This document shows positions 39,215 through 47,772 of a stretch of 64,000 nucleotides of DNA, in pieces. The stretch lies in NCBI GenBank assembly GCA_021325385.1, contig JAJPHH010000200.1:1-64000 (forward strand), given 5' to 3'. The notes beneath the pieces are model-generated. The model searched no databases and was not told the DNA's origin. It worked only from the letters and a program-made list of their open reading frames with translations. The stretch comes from Alphaproteobacteria bacterium. GTDB lineage: Bacteria > Pseudomonadota > Alphaproteobacteria > Rhizobiales > Beijerinckiaceae. Each line of letters begins with the position of its first letter. Position 1 is the first letter of the stretch. Position numbers and translations under genes: made by a program.

Positions 39215-39480
39215 TCCACGATCTCGAGCCGAAGAGCGCCGTGCAAGCGAAGGCGGCGCGTTCTCTCAACCATGGCGGAATCGGGAGGTTCCCCGGTAGG
39301 CGGGCTTTTCGGGCGGCGGAAATATAGGGTCAAAGAGGGCGATTTCGCCGCGGCGGACAATGCCGGGGCGATCTCTGCATTTTAATCGAGGCGACGTCGC
39401 GCCCGTCCAGGCCATGACCGCGATACTTCCAGCTCGGCGATCCCGCTCCGATTGCCTCGGCGCTGCCCCCCCGGCCCGGC

Positions 39481-41265
39481 CTATTCGGGCAGGCCCACCT
39501 TCCGCAGTCCGATCGAAAGGGAATCCGTCAGCACTTGATCGAAAAACGGAGAAAACGCAGCGAGGAACGGCTGTATGCGAAAGCTCGGCTCCAGCGCCAG
39601 GAGTCGGTCTGCGGCAAACTTGGCCTCCGCTTCCCGACCCGCGAGCGCCGGCGCCGCGGTGTGCAGCGCGTAAAGGATGCTGAAACGCGGGTTCGCCTGG
39701 ATCGCCTTCGAATACTGGGACGCGGCTTCGTCGAACCGGCCCTGGCGGACCCGGACGGTGCCGATCGCGTGCAAGGCGAGATAGCTGAGCGGGTCGAAGG
39801 GGCTGAGCCGCAGCGCTTTGCCCGCGTACTCTTCGGCGGTCGCCGCGTCGCCGCGCAGCGCATGGATATGCGCGCCGAAATAAAAGGCGGCGGCGAACGA
39901 ATCGTTCAACGAGAGGGCGCGGGCGACTGCGCCCGACGCGGCCTCGAAATCGTAAGCGAGATGCAGGAGCGTGAGCGAAGCGACGGCGAGCGCCGTCGCA
40001 TCGTCGCCGCCATGGGCCAGCGCCGTCCGGGCATGGCGCACGCCCGCCGCTGCGTCCGCCGGGTTGAAGCCGCCTCGCATGAAGCGGATCTCCAGCGCCC
40101 AGGCCATGTAGGCATGGGCGGCGGCGTAGTTGGGATCGAGCTTTAGCGCCTGTTCGAGGTAGCCGATGCCGATTGCGGCGTCTTCCGGCATTGCTGACGC
40201 CATATGGGGCAGGGCGCGCAGATAGAGGTCATAGGCGCCGAGGCTGTCGGGCCGCTTGCGTTGGGCGCGCTCGATCTCGGCGCGGCGAAGATTCGGCTCG
40301 ATGATGGCGACGATGCCTTGCGTGATCTTGTCCTGCAGATCGAACACGTCTTCCAGCGCGCCGTCGTAGCGGTCCGCCCAGAGATGCGCCCCGGTTTCCG
40401 CTTCGAGCAATTGCGCCGTTATGCGCAGGCGATTGCCGGCCTTGCGCACGCCGCCCTCGAGCACATAGCGAACGCCCAATTCGCGGCCGACCTGGCGGAT
40501 GTCGACCGTTTTGCCCTTGTAGGTGAAGCTCGAATTGCGCGCGATCACGAACAGCCATTTGATTCGGGACAGACCGGTGATGATGTCCTCGACCATGCCG
40601 TCGACGAAATATTCCTGGTCTGGATCGCCGCTCATGTTCTGGAACGGCAGCACCGCGATCGAGGGTTTGTCGGGCAGGGCCAGCGCGGCCGGTTTCTCCG
40701 GCGCTGCGGGCTCGTCCGGCGGCGCTTTCGGCTTGGCCGGCGCGCCAATTTCGAGCGAATAGACGTGGATCGGCTCGGCGATGTTCTTGAGTTGCGCCGC
40801 GCCGAGATCGCTGACCAGAACGTCGAGCCGCGCCTTCACCTGGCGATAGGCGTCCTCCGAGAGACAGATCGCGCCCGGCTTGGCGATCCCTTCAAGCCGC
40901 GCCGCGATATTGACGCCGTCGCCCATCAGGTCGCCGTCGCTCTCCTCGACGACGTCGCCGATGTGAATGCCGATGCGGAATTCGATCCGCCGCTCTGGCG
41001 GCAGGCCGGCATTGCGCTCGACCATGCCGTTCTGCACCTCGATCGCGCAGCGCACCGCGTCCACCACGCTGCGGAACTCGACCAGCGCCCCGTCGCCGGT
41101 GCGCTTCACCACTCGGCCGTTGTGCACGGCGATCGTCGGATCGATGAGGTCGCTGCGCAGCGCGCGCAGGCGCGCCAGCGTCCGGTCCTCATCCGCGCCG
41201 GCAAGCCGGCTGAAGCCGACGACGTCGGCGGCGAGGATCGCCGCAAGCTTTCTGCGCTCGGCCAT
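39481..41265 (-). CDS. Class III adenylate/guanylate cyclase with TolB-like and TPR domains
   Basis: Protein of 594 residues. Residues 5-175 are a class III cyclase catalytic domain (AAILAADVVGFSRL with metal Asp, VVKRTGDGALVEF, GDLMGDGVNIAARLEGIAKPG). Residues 205-360 are a TolB-like N-terminal domain (PSIAVLPFQNMSGDPDQEYFVDGMVEDIITGLSR). The rest, to 594, is TPR helices (GYLEQALKLDPNYAAAHAYMAWAL). This three-part layout is multiplied in many Hyphomicrobiales genomes. The cyclase metal-binding Asp pair is present, so it may make cAMP. ATG 41265 follows GAGGGAG. A long inverted repeat lies upstream. Confidence 0.88.
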   Translation of the reverse strand: MAERRKLAAILAADVVGFSRLAGADEDRTLARLRALRSDLIDPTIAVHNGRVVKRTGDGALVEFRSVVDAVRCAIEVQNGMVERNAGLPPERRIEFRIGIHIGDVVEESDGDLMGDGVNIAARLEGIAKPGAICLSEDAYRQVKARLDVLVSDLGAAQLKNIAEPIHVYSLEIGAPAKPKAPPDEPAAPEKPAALALPDKPSIAVLPFQNMSGDPDQEYFVDGMVEDIITGLSRIKWLFVIARNSSFTYKGKTVDIRQVGRELGVRYVLEGGVRKAGNRLRITAQLLEAETGAHLWADRYDGALEDVFDLQDKITQGIVAIIEPNLRRAEIERAQRKRPDSLGAYDLYLRALPHMASAMPEDAAIGIGYLEQALKLDPNYAAAHAYMAWALEIRFMRGGFNPADAAAGVRHARTALAHGGDDATALAVASLTLLHLAYDFEAASGAVARALSLNDSFAAAFYFGAHIHALRGDAATAEEYAGKALRLSPFDPLSYLALHAIGTVRVRQGRFDEAASQYSKAIQANPRFSILYALHTAAPALAGREAEAKFAADRLLALEPSFRIQPFLAAFSPFFDQVLTDSLSIGLRKVGLPE

Positions 41266-41803
41266 AGCTCCCTCGGGCTTGAGGCGAGCCCAATGACGCC
41301 GCCTCGGCGGCACTTTCATACAGCCGCGCCGGGGCGATCCATAGCGGTTTCTGAAGGCGCGCGGATCGGGTTCGAGCACGGAACGCCGCCGACAAGCTGC
41401 GCTCGCCCGGGGCGCAGCGCGCCCTCGACGGCGCAGGCGGCGTGCGGGCCGGGGAGCCCCGCAATGGCAGGAGTGCTGTTCGCGGCGACCAGACGAAGCT
41501 GAGAGAAGAGCGCAATCGGCCATTGTTGGAACGCTAAGCCAAACGCGCCGAGCCGAGAGGCTGTCAAGGACGCGCTTCGCGCGCCGCCGGAGGCGGTCGC
41601 CAGAGGGCGTTCGAAGAACGGCCGTTCTTCGCACGACCTCTGGCGATCCTTGACAGCCTCTCGGCTCGGCGCCCAAGGGCGAGCGTTCCAACAATGACCG
41701 ATTGCGCTCTGCCCTACTGATAATTCGCTGACGGATCGAGTCCCGCCGCAGTCATCACAAGCGCTCAGTGGTGCAACGCCAGGGTAGTTCCCGCGGCATG
41801 GCT
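41266..41803. other. Intergenic region dominated by a 204-bp inverted repeat
   Basis: This 538-base gap upstream of the cyclase gene contains the inverted repeat 41507-41710 and no credible gene. Open frames crossing it show no protein features. Confidence 0.7.
41507..41710. repeat. Large nested inverted repeat
   Basis: The outer arms, about 41507-41570 and 41648-41710, are near-perfect inverted copies: AGAGCGCAATCGG with CCGATTGCGCTCT, CCATTGTTGGAACGCT with AGCGTTCCAACAATG, and CCGAGAGGCTGTCAAGGA with TCCTTGACAGCCTCTCGG. Inside, CGCCAGAGG (41598) pairs with CCTCTGGCG (41637) around the perfect 18-bp palindrome GAAGAACGGCCGTTCTTC (41613-41630). No target-site duplication or transposase is visible. 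Confidence 0.88.
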
Positions 41804-42184
41804 TTATTCGCTATCCAGCGGATACGCTGAGACTTCGATATCCAGGTGATTTCGACCTGCGGCTTCAGCAATCGAACTGGGAATTATTGCTGAGTGCGCG
41901 GCCAGGTCCGACGTGAAACCAAACGCAATGTCGAGAGTTGCGCCGCCGATCCCTCCCGTGGCGATGAGCTGCGCCGTCGGCGGCCCGAGCCTCGAAAGAT
42001 ATGTCGCGGTCGACAGCCACGGGTCATCGGTGTCAGGAAAGTTGATCTGCGCAAAAGAAAGCCGGCCGGAACGCTGCAATCCGAATCTATCGAGTTGGAC
42101 GCCCAAGGCGTCACGGAGCGCTTCCTCGGAAATTGCGATATCGAGAAATCGAAGTACGACGGATATCGGTCGGTGCTCAGTCAA
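41804..42184 (-). CDS. Uncharacterised small protein
   Basis: Protein of 126 residues, acidic, with no signal peptide or membrane segment and no family I recognise. It reads as a folded alpha/beta protein (ISVVLRFLDIAIS, ALRDALGVQLDRFGL, GGATLDIAFGFTSDLAA). The start is TTG 42184, preceded by AAAGGTAGG at a normal distance, which supports a real gene. It lies between a long inverted repeat and carA. No function can be proposed. Confidence 0.6.
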   Translation of the reverse strand: MTEHRPISVVLRFLDIAISEEALRDALGVQLDRFGLQRSGRLSFAQINFPDTDDPWLSTATYLSRLGPPTAQLIATGGIGGATLDIAFGFTSDLAAHSAIIPSSIAEAAGRNHLDIEVSAYPLDSE

Positions 42185-42216
42185 TCGAACCTACCTTTGC
42201 TGGCGCACCGCTGAGG

Positions 42217-43431
42217 TTAAGCCTCCGGCTTCACCTCACTCCCGCCCTTTCTCTTCCCCATCATCTCCACGAACCGCCTGAACAAATAATGGCTGTCCCG
42301 CGGCCCCGGCGACGCCTCGGGGTGATGCTGCACCGAGAACGCCGGCCGGTCCGTCAGCGCGATGCCGCAATTCGAGCCGTCGAACAGCGAGACATGCGTC
42401 TCTTTGGCATTCTTCGGCAGCGTGTCGCGGTCGAGGGCGAAGCCGTGGTTCATCGAGACGATCTCGACCTTGTCGGTGGTGAAGTCCTTCACCGGATGGT
42501 TGGCGCCGTGATGGCCCTGGCTCATCTTCGTCGTTTTCGCGCCGACCGCCAGCCCGAGCATCTGGTGCCCGAGGCAGATGCCGAAGATCGGCATGCGCTT
42601 ATCCAGCAATTCCTTGATCACCGGCACAGCGTAATGGCCGGTCTCGGCGGGATCGCCGGGGCCGTTCGACAGGAATACGCCGTCCGGCTTCATCGCCAGG
42701 ATGTCCTCGGCCGAGGCGGTGGCCGGCACGACGGTGACGGCGCAATCATTGTCGGCGAGCAGGCGCAGGATGTTGCGTTTGATCCCATAATCGACGGCCA
42801 CGACCTTGTATTTGGCTTCGCCCTCGCGCCGTCCATAGCCCTTCCCCAGCCGCCAGCTCGTCTCGTCCCAGTCGTAGCGCTGGGCGGCGGTGACGTCCGG
42901 CACCAGGTCCATGCCGGCTATGCCCGGCCAGGCTTTGGCCTCGGCGGCGAGCGCGGCCCGGTCGAAGGCGCCGTCCGGGGCATGGGCGATGACCGCGTTG
43001 GGCATGCCCTTTTCGCGGATCAGGGCGGTCAAAGCGCGGGTGTCGAGGCCGCAGACGCCGATAATGCCGCGGCTCTTGAGCCAGGCGTCGAGCCGCCGCG
43101 TCGCGCGGAAATTGGAGGGGTCGGTGATCTCGGCACGCAGGATTACGCCGCGCGCGCCGGCCGAGGCGGCGAGGTTCACCGTCTCGATGTCCTCGTCGTT
43201 GACCCCGACATTGCCGATATGCGGGAAGGTGAAGGTGATGATCTGGCCGGCATAGGACGGGTCGGTGAGGATTTCCTCATAGCCCGTCATCGCCGTGTTG
43301 AAGCAGATTTCGCCGACTGCCGAGCCGGTCGCGCCGAACCCGAAGCCCTCGACGACGGTTCCGTCGGCGAAGACGATGAGGCCGGTGGCCTTGGGCGGCG
43401 CCCAGCCGTCGCTGTGTTCCTCTGTCGTCAT
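42217..43431 (-). CDS. carA: Carbamoyl-phosphate synthase small subunit
   Basis: Glutamine amidotransferase subunit of 404 residues that supplies ammonia to CarB for arginine and pyrimidine synthesis. The N-terminal CPSase domain has GTVVEGFGFGATGSAVGEICFNTAMTGYEEILTDPSY. The C-terminal class I GATase has the nucleophile Cys in FGICLGHQML and the His-Glu pair in SVQHHPEASPGP. It starts at ATG 43431, immediately at the edge of a palindromic repeat, so no ribosome site is visible. carB is not in the window. Confidence 0.96.
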   Translation of the reverse strand: MTTEEHSDGWAPPKATGLIVFADGTVVEGFGFGATGSAVGEICFNTAMTGYEEILTDPSYAGQIITFTFPHIGNVGVNDEDIETVNLAASAGARGVILRAEITDPSNFRATRRLDAWLKSRGIIGVCGLDTRALTALIREKGMPNAVIAHAPDGAFDRAALAAEAKAWPGIAGMDLVPDVTAAQRYDWDETSWRLGKGYGRREGEAKYKVVAVDYGIKRNILRLLADNDCAVTVVPATASAEDILAMKPDGVFLSNGPGDPAETGHYAVPVIKELLDKRMPIFGICLGHQMLGLAVGAKTTKMSQGHHGANHPVKDFTTDKVEIVSMNHGFALDRDTLPKNAKETHVSLFDGSNCGIALTDRPAFSVQHHPEASPGPRDSHYLFRRFVEMMGKRKGGSEVKPEA

Positions 43432-43507
43432 GGCCGGGCTTGTCCCGGCCGTCCACGCGGCGATGACGCACATATCGGCGTGGACGCCCGGCGCAAGGCC
43501 GGGCATG
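43429..43507. repeat. Palindromic repeat touching the carA start codon
   Basis: Imperfect inverted arms of about 29 bases: CATGGCCGGGCTTGTCCCGG (43429-) and the mirrored end CCCGGCGCAAGGCCGGGCATG (-43507), joined by a short loop after CCACG. The first three bases are the complement of the carA ATG, so the leader of the carA mRNA is a stable hairpin. Confidence 0.75.
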
Positions 43508-43642
43508 GCGGTGTGAGTTCGACCGCCTTCGTGTAAGGCGTCTTCATGATCGTGACCGTTGAATTTGGATGCGTCCCGTGCTTAAGCGGCGGCCCGCCGC
43601 CGCGTCAAGCCGCTGCGGCTCCAGCTTGAAGGATTTGATCCC

Positions 43643-44095
43643 TTGCTCCGCGACGCCGTGACCGCCCAGATGAAAGAGGCGATGAAGGGAGGCGACAAAA
43701 CCCGCGTCGGCGCGCTGCGCCTGATCATGGCGGCGCTAAAGGACCGCGAGATCGAGGCGCGCGGCTCCAGCGCCGCGTTGACTCCGGCCGACGAAATGGC
43801 GCTGCTCGCCAAGATGGTGAAGACGCGCCAGGAATCGCTGGCGATCTACGAGCAGGCGGGCCGGACTGATTTGGTCGCGCAAGAGCGGGCCGAGATCGCG
43901 GTGATCAACGAATTCCTGCCCAAGCAGATGGACGAGGCGGCGGTGAAAGCCGCGGCCGAGGCCGCGATTGCCGAAATCGGCGCGAGCAGCGTCAAGGATA
44001 TGGGCAAGGTGATCGGCGCGCTGAAGGCGAAATATCCGGGTCAGATGGATTTCGGCAAGGCGAGCGCCATCGTGAAGGGGCTGCTCTCGGCGTGA
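43643..44095 (+). CDS. GatB/YqeY domain-containing protein
   Basis: Protein of 150 residues, entirely helical, of the YqeY family, which shares the C-terminal tRNA-binding fold of GatB. The blocks are KEAMKGGDKTRVGALRLIMAALKDREIEAR, MVKTRQESLAIYEQAGRTDL, EINEFLPKQM-like INEFLPKQM, and GKVIGALKAKYPGQMDF. The start is TTG 43643, with GAAGGA 10 bases upstream. The opposite orientation to carA is the arrangement seen in other alphaproteobacteria, where dnaG and rpoD often follow; here they do not. Confidence 0.92.
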   Translation: MLRDAVTAQMKEAMKGGDKTRVGALRLIMAALKDREIEARGSSAALTPADEMALLAKMVKTRQESLAIYEQAGRTDLVAQERAEIAVINEFLPKQMDEAAVKAAAEAAIAEIGASSVKDMGKVIGALKAKYPGQMDFGKASAIVKGLLSA

Positions 44096-44430
44096 ACTCG
44101 CCGAAGCCGAAGTCGACGCCTCTGAAGCTTTGGGTAGACTCGATCGCAATGACGGCGGGTCGACTCAAAAGTAACTCGCTCTAGCCTTCATCGCGGCGAG
44201 CGCTTCGCCCGCAACGATAGATTGGGTCTGCCCAAAAGCAGTCCGCGTTCGCGTCAACGTACGCGCTCATTGGATCGCCTCGAGAAGGTACAGAAGCAAA
44301 GCCCTTATCGCGCTTTGCTTCGCTCGCAGTGACGGCTCGGGAAGCAAGAGGGGAGGGCCGGCGACGCGATCGTCAAGAAACTCGCGCCGCCCGAAGGGCG
44401 GCGCGGCGTATTTTTCGGCTCTTTCCCGGC
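44096..44430. other. Convergent intergenic region with a terminator
   Basis: The 335 bases between yqeY (plus) and ctpA (minus) contain a fragment of a family-1-like repeat (CTTTGCTTCGCTCGCAGTGACGG near 44314-44336) and the strong hairpin at 44384-44414. No gene is seen. Confidence 0.6.
44384..44414. terminator. Bidirectional-looking intrinsic terminator between yqeY and ctpA
   Basis: Perfect 9-bp stem GCGCCGCCC (44384-44392) and GGGCGGCGC (44396-44404) with a GAA loop. GGCGTATTTTT follows on the plus strand, and GAGTTTCTTG on the minus strand. It lies just past the ctpA stop. Confidence 0.8.
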
Positions 44431-45882
44431 TTAATTTGCCTTGGGCGTCGCGGCCGGCGGCGCGGATTCGACCGGCGGCGGCGTCACCGGCTGGACCGGC
44501 GCGTTGGCGGGGGCCGGCGCTGACGGCGTCACCGCCGCGGCGGGCGGGGTCGAAGCCGGGGCGGGGGTCGCCGGCGGCGAGGCGAGCTGCGCGGCCGTCT
44601 TGACGCCATGCAGAAGCTCGACCGCGGCGATGAGCTGCTTGTCGTTCTTCGGGTCCGGCGGCACGTAGGCCTGCGAACCGTCCTTCTCCTCGTCGCCGTT
44701 CTTCAGATGCCCTCTGAGCGAGGCTTCGCCCTTCTGATCGTCCTTGCCCTTCAGATCCGCCGGCACGTCTTCGAGGATCTGGATGTCGGGCTCGATGCCC
44801 TTGGCCTGGATCGAGCGGCCGGACGGGGTGTAATAACGCGCCGTGGTCAGCCGCAATGCGCCGTTCTGGCCGAGCGGGATGATCGTCTGCACCGAGCCCT
44901 TGCCGAACGAGCGCGTGCCGATCAGCGTCGCGCGCTTATGGTCTTGCAAGGCGCCGGCGACGATTTCCGAGGCCGAGGCCGAGCCGCCATTGATCAGCAC
45001 GACCATCGGCTTGCCATGCGAGAGGTCGGCGCCGGGCCGCGCGTTGTAACGCTGCGTCTCTTCGACGTTGCGGCCGCGGGTCGAGACGATCTCGCCGCGA
45101 TCGACGAAGGCGTTGACCACTTCGATCGATTGATCGAGCAGGCCGCCCGGATCGTTGCGCAAATCGAGAATGTAGCCCTTGAGATTGGCGTCGCCGGGCT
45201 GCTCATGGAACTTGGCCATGGCGGCTTTCAAGCCGTCATAGGTCTGCTCGCTGAACTGGGTGATGCGGACATAGCCGATATCGCCCGATTCGACGCGCGA
45301 GCGCACCGACTGAATCTTGATGACGTCGCGGACGATCTTGACGTCCATCGTGTCCTTTTTGGCGCCGCGCTGGATTTTCAGCGTGACCGGCGTGTTGACC
45401 GCGCCGCGCATCTTGTCGACGGCCTGATTGAGCGTCATGCCCTGCACGGCGTCGCCGTCGATCGCGGTGATGATGTCGCCGGAGAGAATGCCGGCTTTCG
45501 CCGCCGGCGTGTCGTCGATCGGCGTCACGACCTTGATCAGCCCGTCTTCCTGGGTGACCTCGATGCCGAGCCCGCCGAACTCGCCCTTGGTCTGGACCTG
45601 CATTTCGCGGAAGGCCTTGGCGTCCATATAGCTCGAATGCGGATCGAGCGAGGACAGCATGCCGTTGATCGCCGCTTCGACGAGCTTTCCTTCGTCGGGC
45701 TTCTCGACATAGTCCTGGCGGATTTTTTCGAAGACGTCGCCGAACAGATTGAGCTGACGATACGTATCGGCGGCGGCGGCGAAAGCCGCGCCATGCGCCA
45801 GCAGGGACGTATGTGAGCCGACCGTAACCGCAGCGGCGCCGATTGCGGCGCCGAGAACCAAGTAAGAAACCTTCCGCATCAT
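44431..45882 (-). CDS. ctpA: Carboxy-terminal processing protease CtpA (S41)
   Basis: Periplasmic serine protease of 483 residues. A signal anchor (VSYLVLGAAIGAAAVTVGSH) is followed by an N-terminal cap, a PDZ domain (about 95-180: GGLGIEVTQEDGLIKVVTPIDDTPAAKAGI) and the S41 catalytic core with the Ser in GGSASASEIV and the Lys in GTRSFGKGSVQ. A Pro/Ala-rich tail of about 60 residues closes it. It trims or removes envelope proteins, often peptidoglycan enzymes. The first ATG (45882) overlaps the envC stop (ATGA), so the pair is coupled. Confidence 0.96.
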   Translation of the reverse strand: MMRKVSYLVLGAAIGAAAVTVGSHTSLLAHGAAFAAAADTYRQLNLFGDVFEKIRQDYVEKPDEGKLVEAAINGMLSSLDPHSSYMDAKAFREMQVQTKGEFGGLGIEVTQEDGLIKVVTPIDDTPAAKAGILSGDIITAIDGDAVQGMTLNQAVDKMRGAVNTPVTLKIQRGAKKDTMDVKIVRDVIKIQSVRSRVESGDIGYVRITQFSEQTYDGLKAAMAKFHEQPGDANLKGYILDLRNDPGGLLDQSIEVVNAFVDRGEIVSTRGRNVEETQRYNARPGADLSHGKPMVVLINGGSASASEIVAGALQDHKRATLIGTRSFGKGSVQTIIPLGQNGALRLTTARYYTPSGRSIQAKGIEPDIQILEDVPADLKGKDDQKGEASLRGHLKNGDEEKDGSQAYVPPDPKNDKQLIAAVELLHGVKTAAQLASPPATPAPASTPPAAAVTPSAPAPANAPVQPVTPPPVESAPPAATPKAN

Positions 45883-47210
45883 CCGCGCGCCTTTTCTAAA
45901 TCCGCCTTGGCCCACCATGGCCCAGGATCGATAGCCGCCCCGTCTTTTCTGAATTCGATATAAAGGATCGGCTGCGCGGCGCCAATGGCGGCCGCCGTCG
46001 CCGTACGCTGAGCGCCGTCGCCCATTATCGCGACAGGCTCGCCCGCGAGCACAAACTGCCGCGTTGATACGTTAATCCGATCCATACCCGCCAAGACGAC
46101 ATAATAGCAGCCGCCGGCATTGATGATCAAGAGTTGGCCATAAGTGCGGTAGGGACCTGAAAAAACGACAGCGCCGTCGACCGGCGAAGAGACCGTCGCC
46201 AGCGGCGGCGTGGCGATCGAGACGCCTTTCTCCGTGCCGCCGTAAGCGTCTGGAGCTCCGAAAGCTTTGACGATCGCGCCGGCGACCGGCAGGTCCAGCG
46301 TGCCCTTGGCGTCGGCGAAGGCGAGCGAGGGCTTGAGCCGCGCCGGGTCCTTGCCTTGCAAGGCGGCCGCCCTCTGCTTGACTTCAGCGGCCGCCGCTTC
46401 CGCGCTTTGCCTGGCGGCCTCGGCCGCGGCCTTCGCCGCCGCGCTTTGGCTTTCCAGCCCGGCTATCAAATCTTTGAGAGTGGCGGCCTGGCGGGCGAGT
46501 TCGGCGGCGCGGTCTCGCTCGGCGTCGAGCGCCTTTTCCGCCTCGGCGAGCGATTGTTGACGCGCGTCGATCAGAGCGGCGAGCCGGGTCCGGTCTTCGC
46601 CGAGGCTTTGCGCCCGTTTGGCGAGGTCCTCGCGTTCGGCGGCGATCGATTTGCGCAATTTCGCCAATTCGTCGAGATCGTCGGCCAGCGCCTGGGTTTC
46701 GGCTCTGAGTTCGGGCACCACCGCCCCGAGCAGGATAGCGGCGCGAATCGCCTGCGCCATGTCCTGCGGCCGGACCAGGATGGCCGGCGGGGGGTTGCGG
46801 CCCATGCGCTGCAGGACCGCCAGCACGTCGGCGATGACGCCGCGGCGGTTCTCGAGCGATTTGCGCATCGCGCTCTCGGTGTCGGTCAGGGCGGCCAGCC
46901 GCTGATTGGCGGCGCTCATCTGGCGCTCGTTGTCCTGGACCTTAGCGGTGGTGTCGATCAGCGCGGCGCTGAGCCGAGCGCGGTCGGCTTTCAGCGATTC
47001 GAGGTCCGCTGCGATGCGGCGGCGCTGCTCCTCGGAGGCCCGCATCGTGTCTTCGAGGCCGCGCAGTTCGGTTTCCCGCGCCGCCTTCTCGTCCCGTTTG
47101 GCGGCAGGCTGAGGCGGCGGCGTTTGGGCCGAGGCCGGCGCGGCGGCGGCGAGCAGCGCGGCGAGGATCGCCGCAGCCGCGTCTTGCGCGAAAGCCTCAC
47201 GAATCTTCAT
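45879..47210 (-). CDS. Murein hydrolase activator EnvC family (M23 domain)
   Basis: Periplasmic protein of 443 residues. A signal peptide (AILAALLAAAAPASA) leads to a long coiled coil (about 30-270, heptads such as LRGLEDTMRASEEQRRRIAADLESLKADRARL). A C-terminal LytM/M23-like domain (KGVSIATPPLATVSSPVDGAVVFSGPYRTYGQLLIINAGGCYYVVLAGM) follows, which lacks the HxGxD and HxH zinc pairs, as in EnvC activators of AmiA/B amidases. It shares an operon with ctpA, linking septal peptidoglycan splitting with processing. The ATG 47210 start lacks a strong ribosome site; a TTG nine bases upstream is an alternative. Confidence 0.93.
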   Translation of the reverse strand: MKIREAFAQDAAAAILAALLAAAAPASAQTPPPQPAAKRDEKAARETELRGLEDTMRASEEQRRRIAADLESLKADRARLSAALIDTTAKVQDNERQMSAANQRLAALTDTESAMRKSLENRRGVIADVLAVLQRMGRNPPPAILVRPQDMAQAIRAAILLGAVVPELRAETQALADDLDELAKLRKSIAAEREDLAKRAQSLGEDRTRLAALIDARQQSLAEAEKALDAERDRAAELARQAATLKDLIAGLESQSAAAKAAAEAARQSAEAAAAEVKQRAAALQGKDPARLKPSLAFADAKGTLDLPVAGAIVKAFGAPDAYGGTEKGVSIATPPLATVSSPVDGAVVFSGPYRTYGQLLIINAGGCYYVVLAGMDRINVSTRQFVLAGEPVAIMGDGAQRTATAAAIGAAQPILYIEFRKDGAAIDPGPWWAKADLEKARG

Positions 47211-47252
47211 GCCGCGCAATTCTATAAAGGAAATCTTGCCAAGAAGGCGCCG

Positions 47253-47735
47253 TCAGGCGCGATGATAGGGATGGCCGGCCAGGATCGTCAGCGCGCGATA
47301 GGCCTGCTCCGCGGCCATGATTCGCGCAAGCTGATGCGGCCAAGTCATGGCGCCGAAGGCGATTGAAGCGCGCGCCGCGGCGCGCAGTTTCGGATCGAGA
47401 CCGTCAGGGCCGCCGAGCACCAGGCAATAAGCGGCTTCGCCCTGGTCGCGCGCGCTGGCGATCTCGGCGGCGAATTCGGCGCTGGTCAGGGATTTGCCGC
47501 GCTCGTCGCAGAGAACGAGCCTGCCGCCCGCCGGCAGAGCGGCTCTGATCGCCCGCGCTTCTTCGGCTTGCCGATCCTCGGGACGGCGGCCGCGGCTTTC
47601 GTCAATTTCCCGGCTTTCGAAGCCGGAAATTCCAACCGCCCGCGTCATCTCGGCGAGCCGCTTGGCGTAGCGGTCGAACAAGTCGCGCTCCGGCCCGGCC
47701 TTCAGACGGCCGACCGCAATGATCAGCAAACGCAC
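47253..47735 (-). CDS. rlmH: 23S rRNA (pseudouridine1915-N3)-methyltransferase RlmH
   Basis: SPOUT-fold methyltransferase of 160 residues that methylates pseudouridine 1915 in helix 69 of 23S rRNA. The family blocks are MRLLIIAVGRLKAGPERDLFDRYAKRL, LVLCDERGKSLTSAEFA, the trefoil-knot SAM loop LVLGGPDGLDP, and FGAMTWPHQLARIMAAEQAYRALTILAGHPYHRA. It works with RsfS, its neighbour, in late 50S maturation. It is intact. Confidence 0.97.
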   Translation of the reverse strand: MRLLIIAVGRLKAGPERDLFDRYAKRLAEMTRAVGISGFESREIDESRGRRPEDRQAEEARAIRAALPAGGRLVLCDERGKSLTSAEFAAEIASARDQGEAAYCLVLGGPDGLDPKLRAAARASIAFGAMTWPHQLARIMAAEQAYRALTILAGHPYHRA

Positions 47736-47772
47736 GGACGCCGGCCGTTAAGCTTAGGCGGCGCGGCGGATT

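Noticed and set aside
41316-41567. Short frames through the inverted repeat as a possible transposase fragment
   Set aside because: No DDE or HTH motif; composition follows the repeat arms only.
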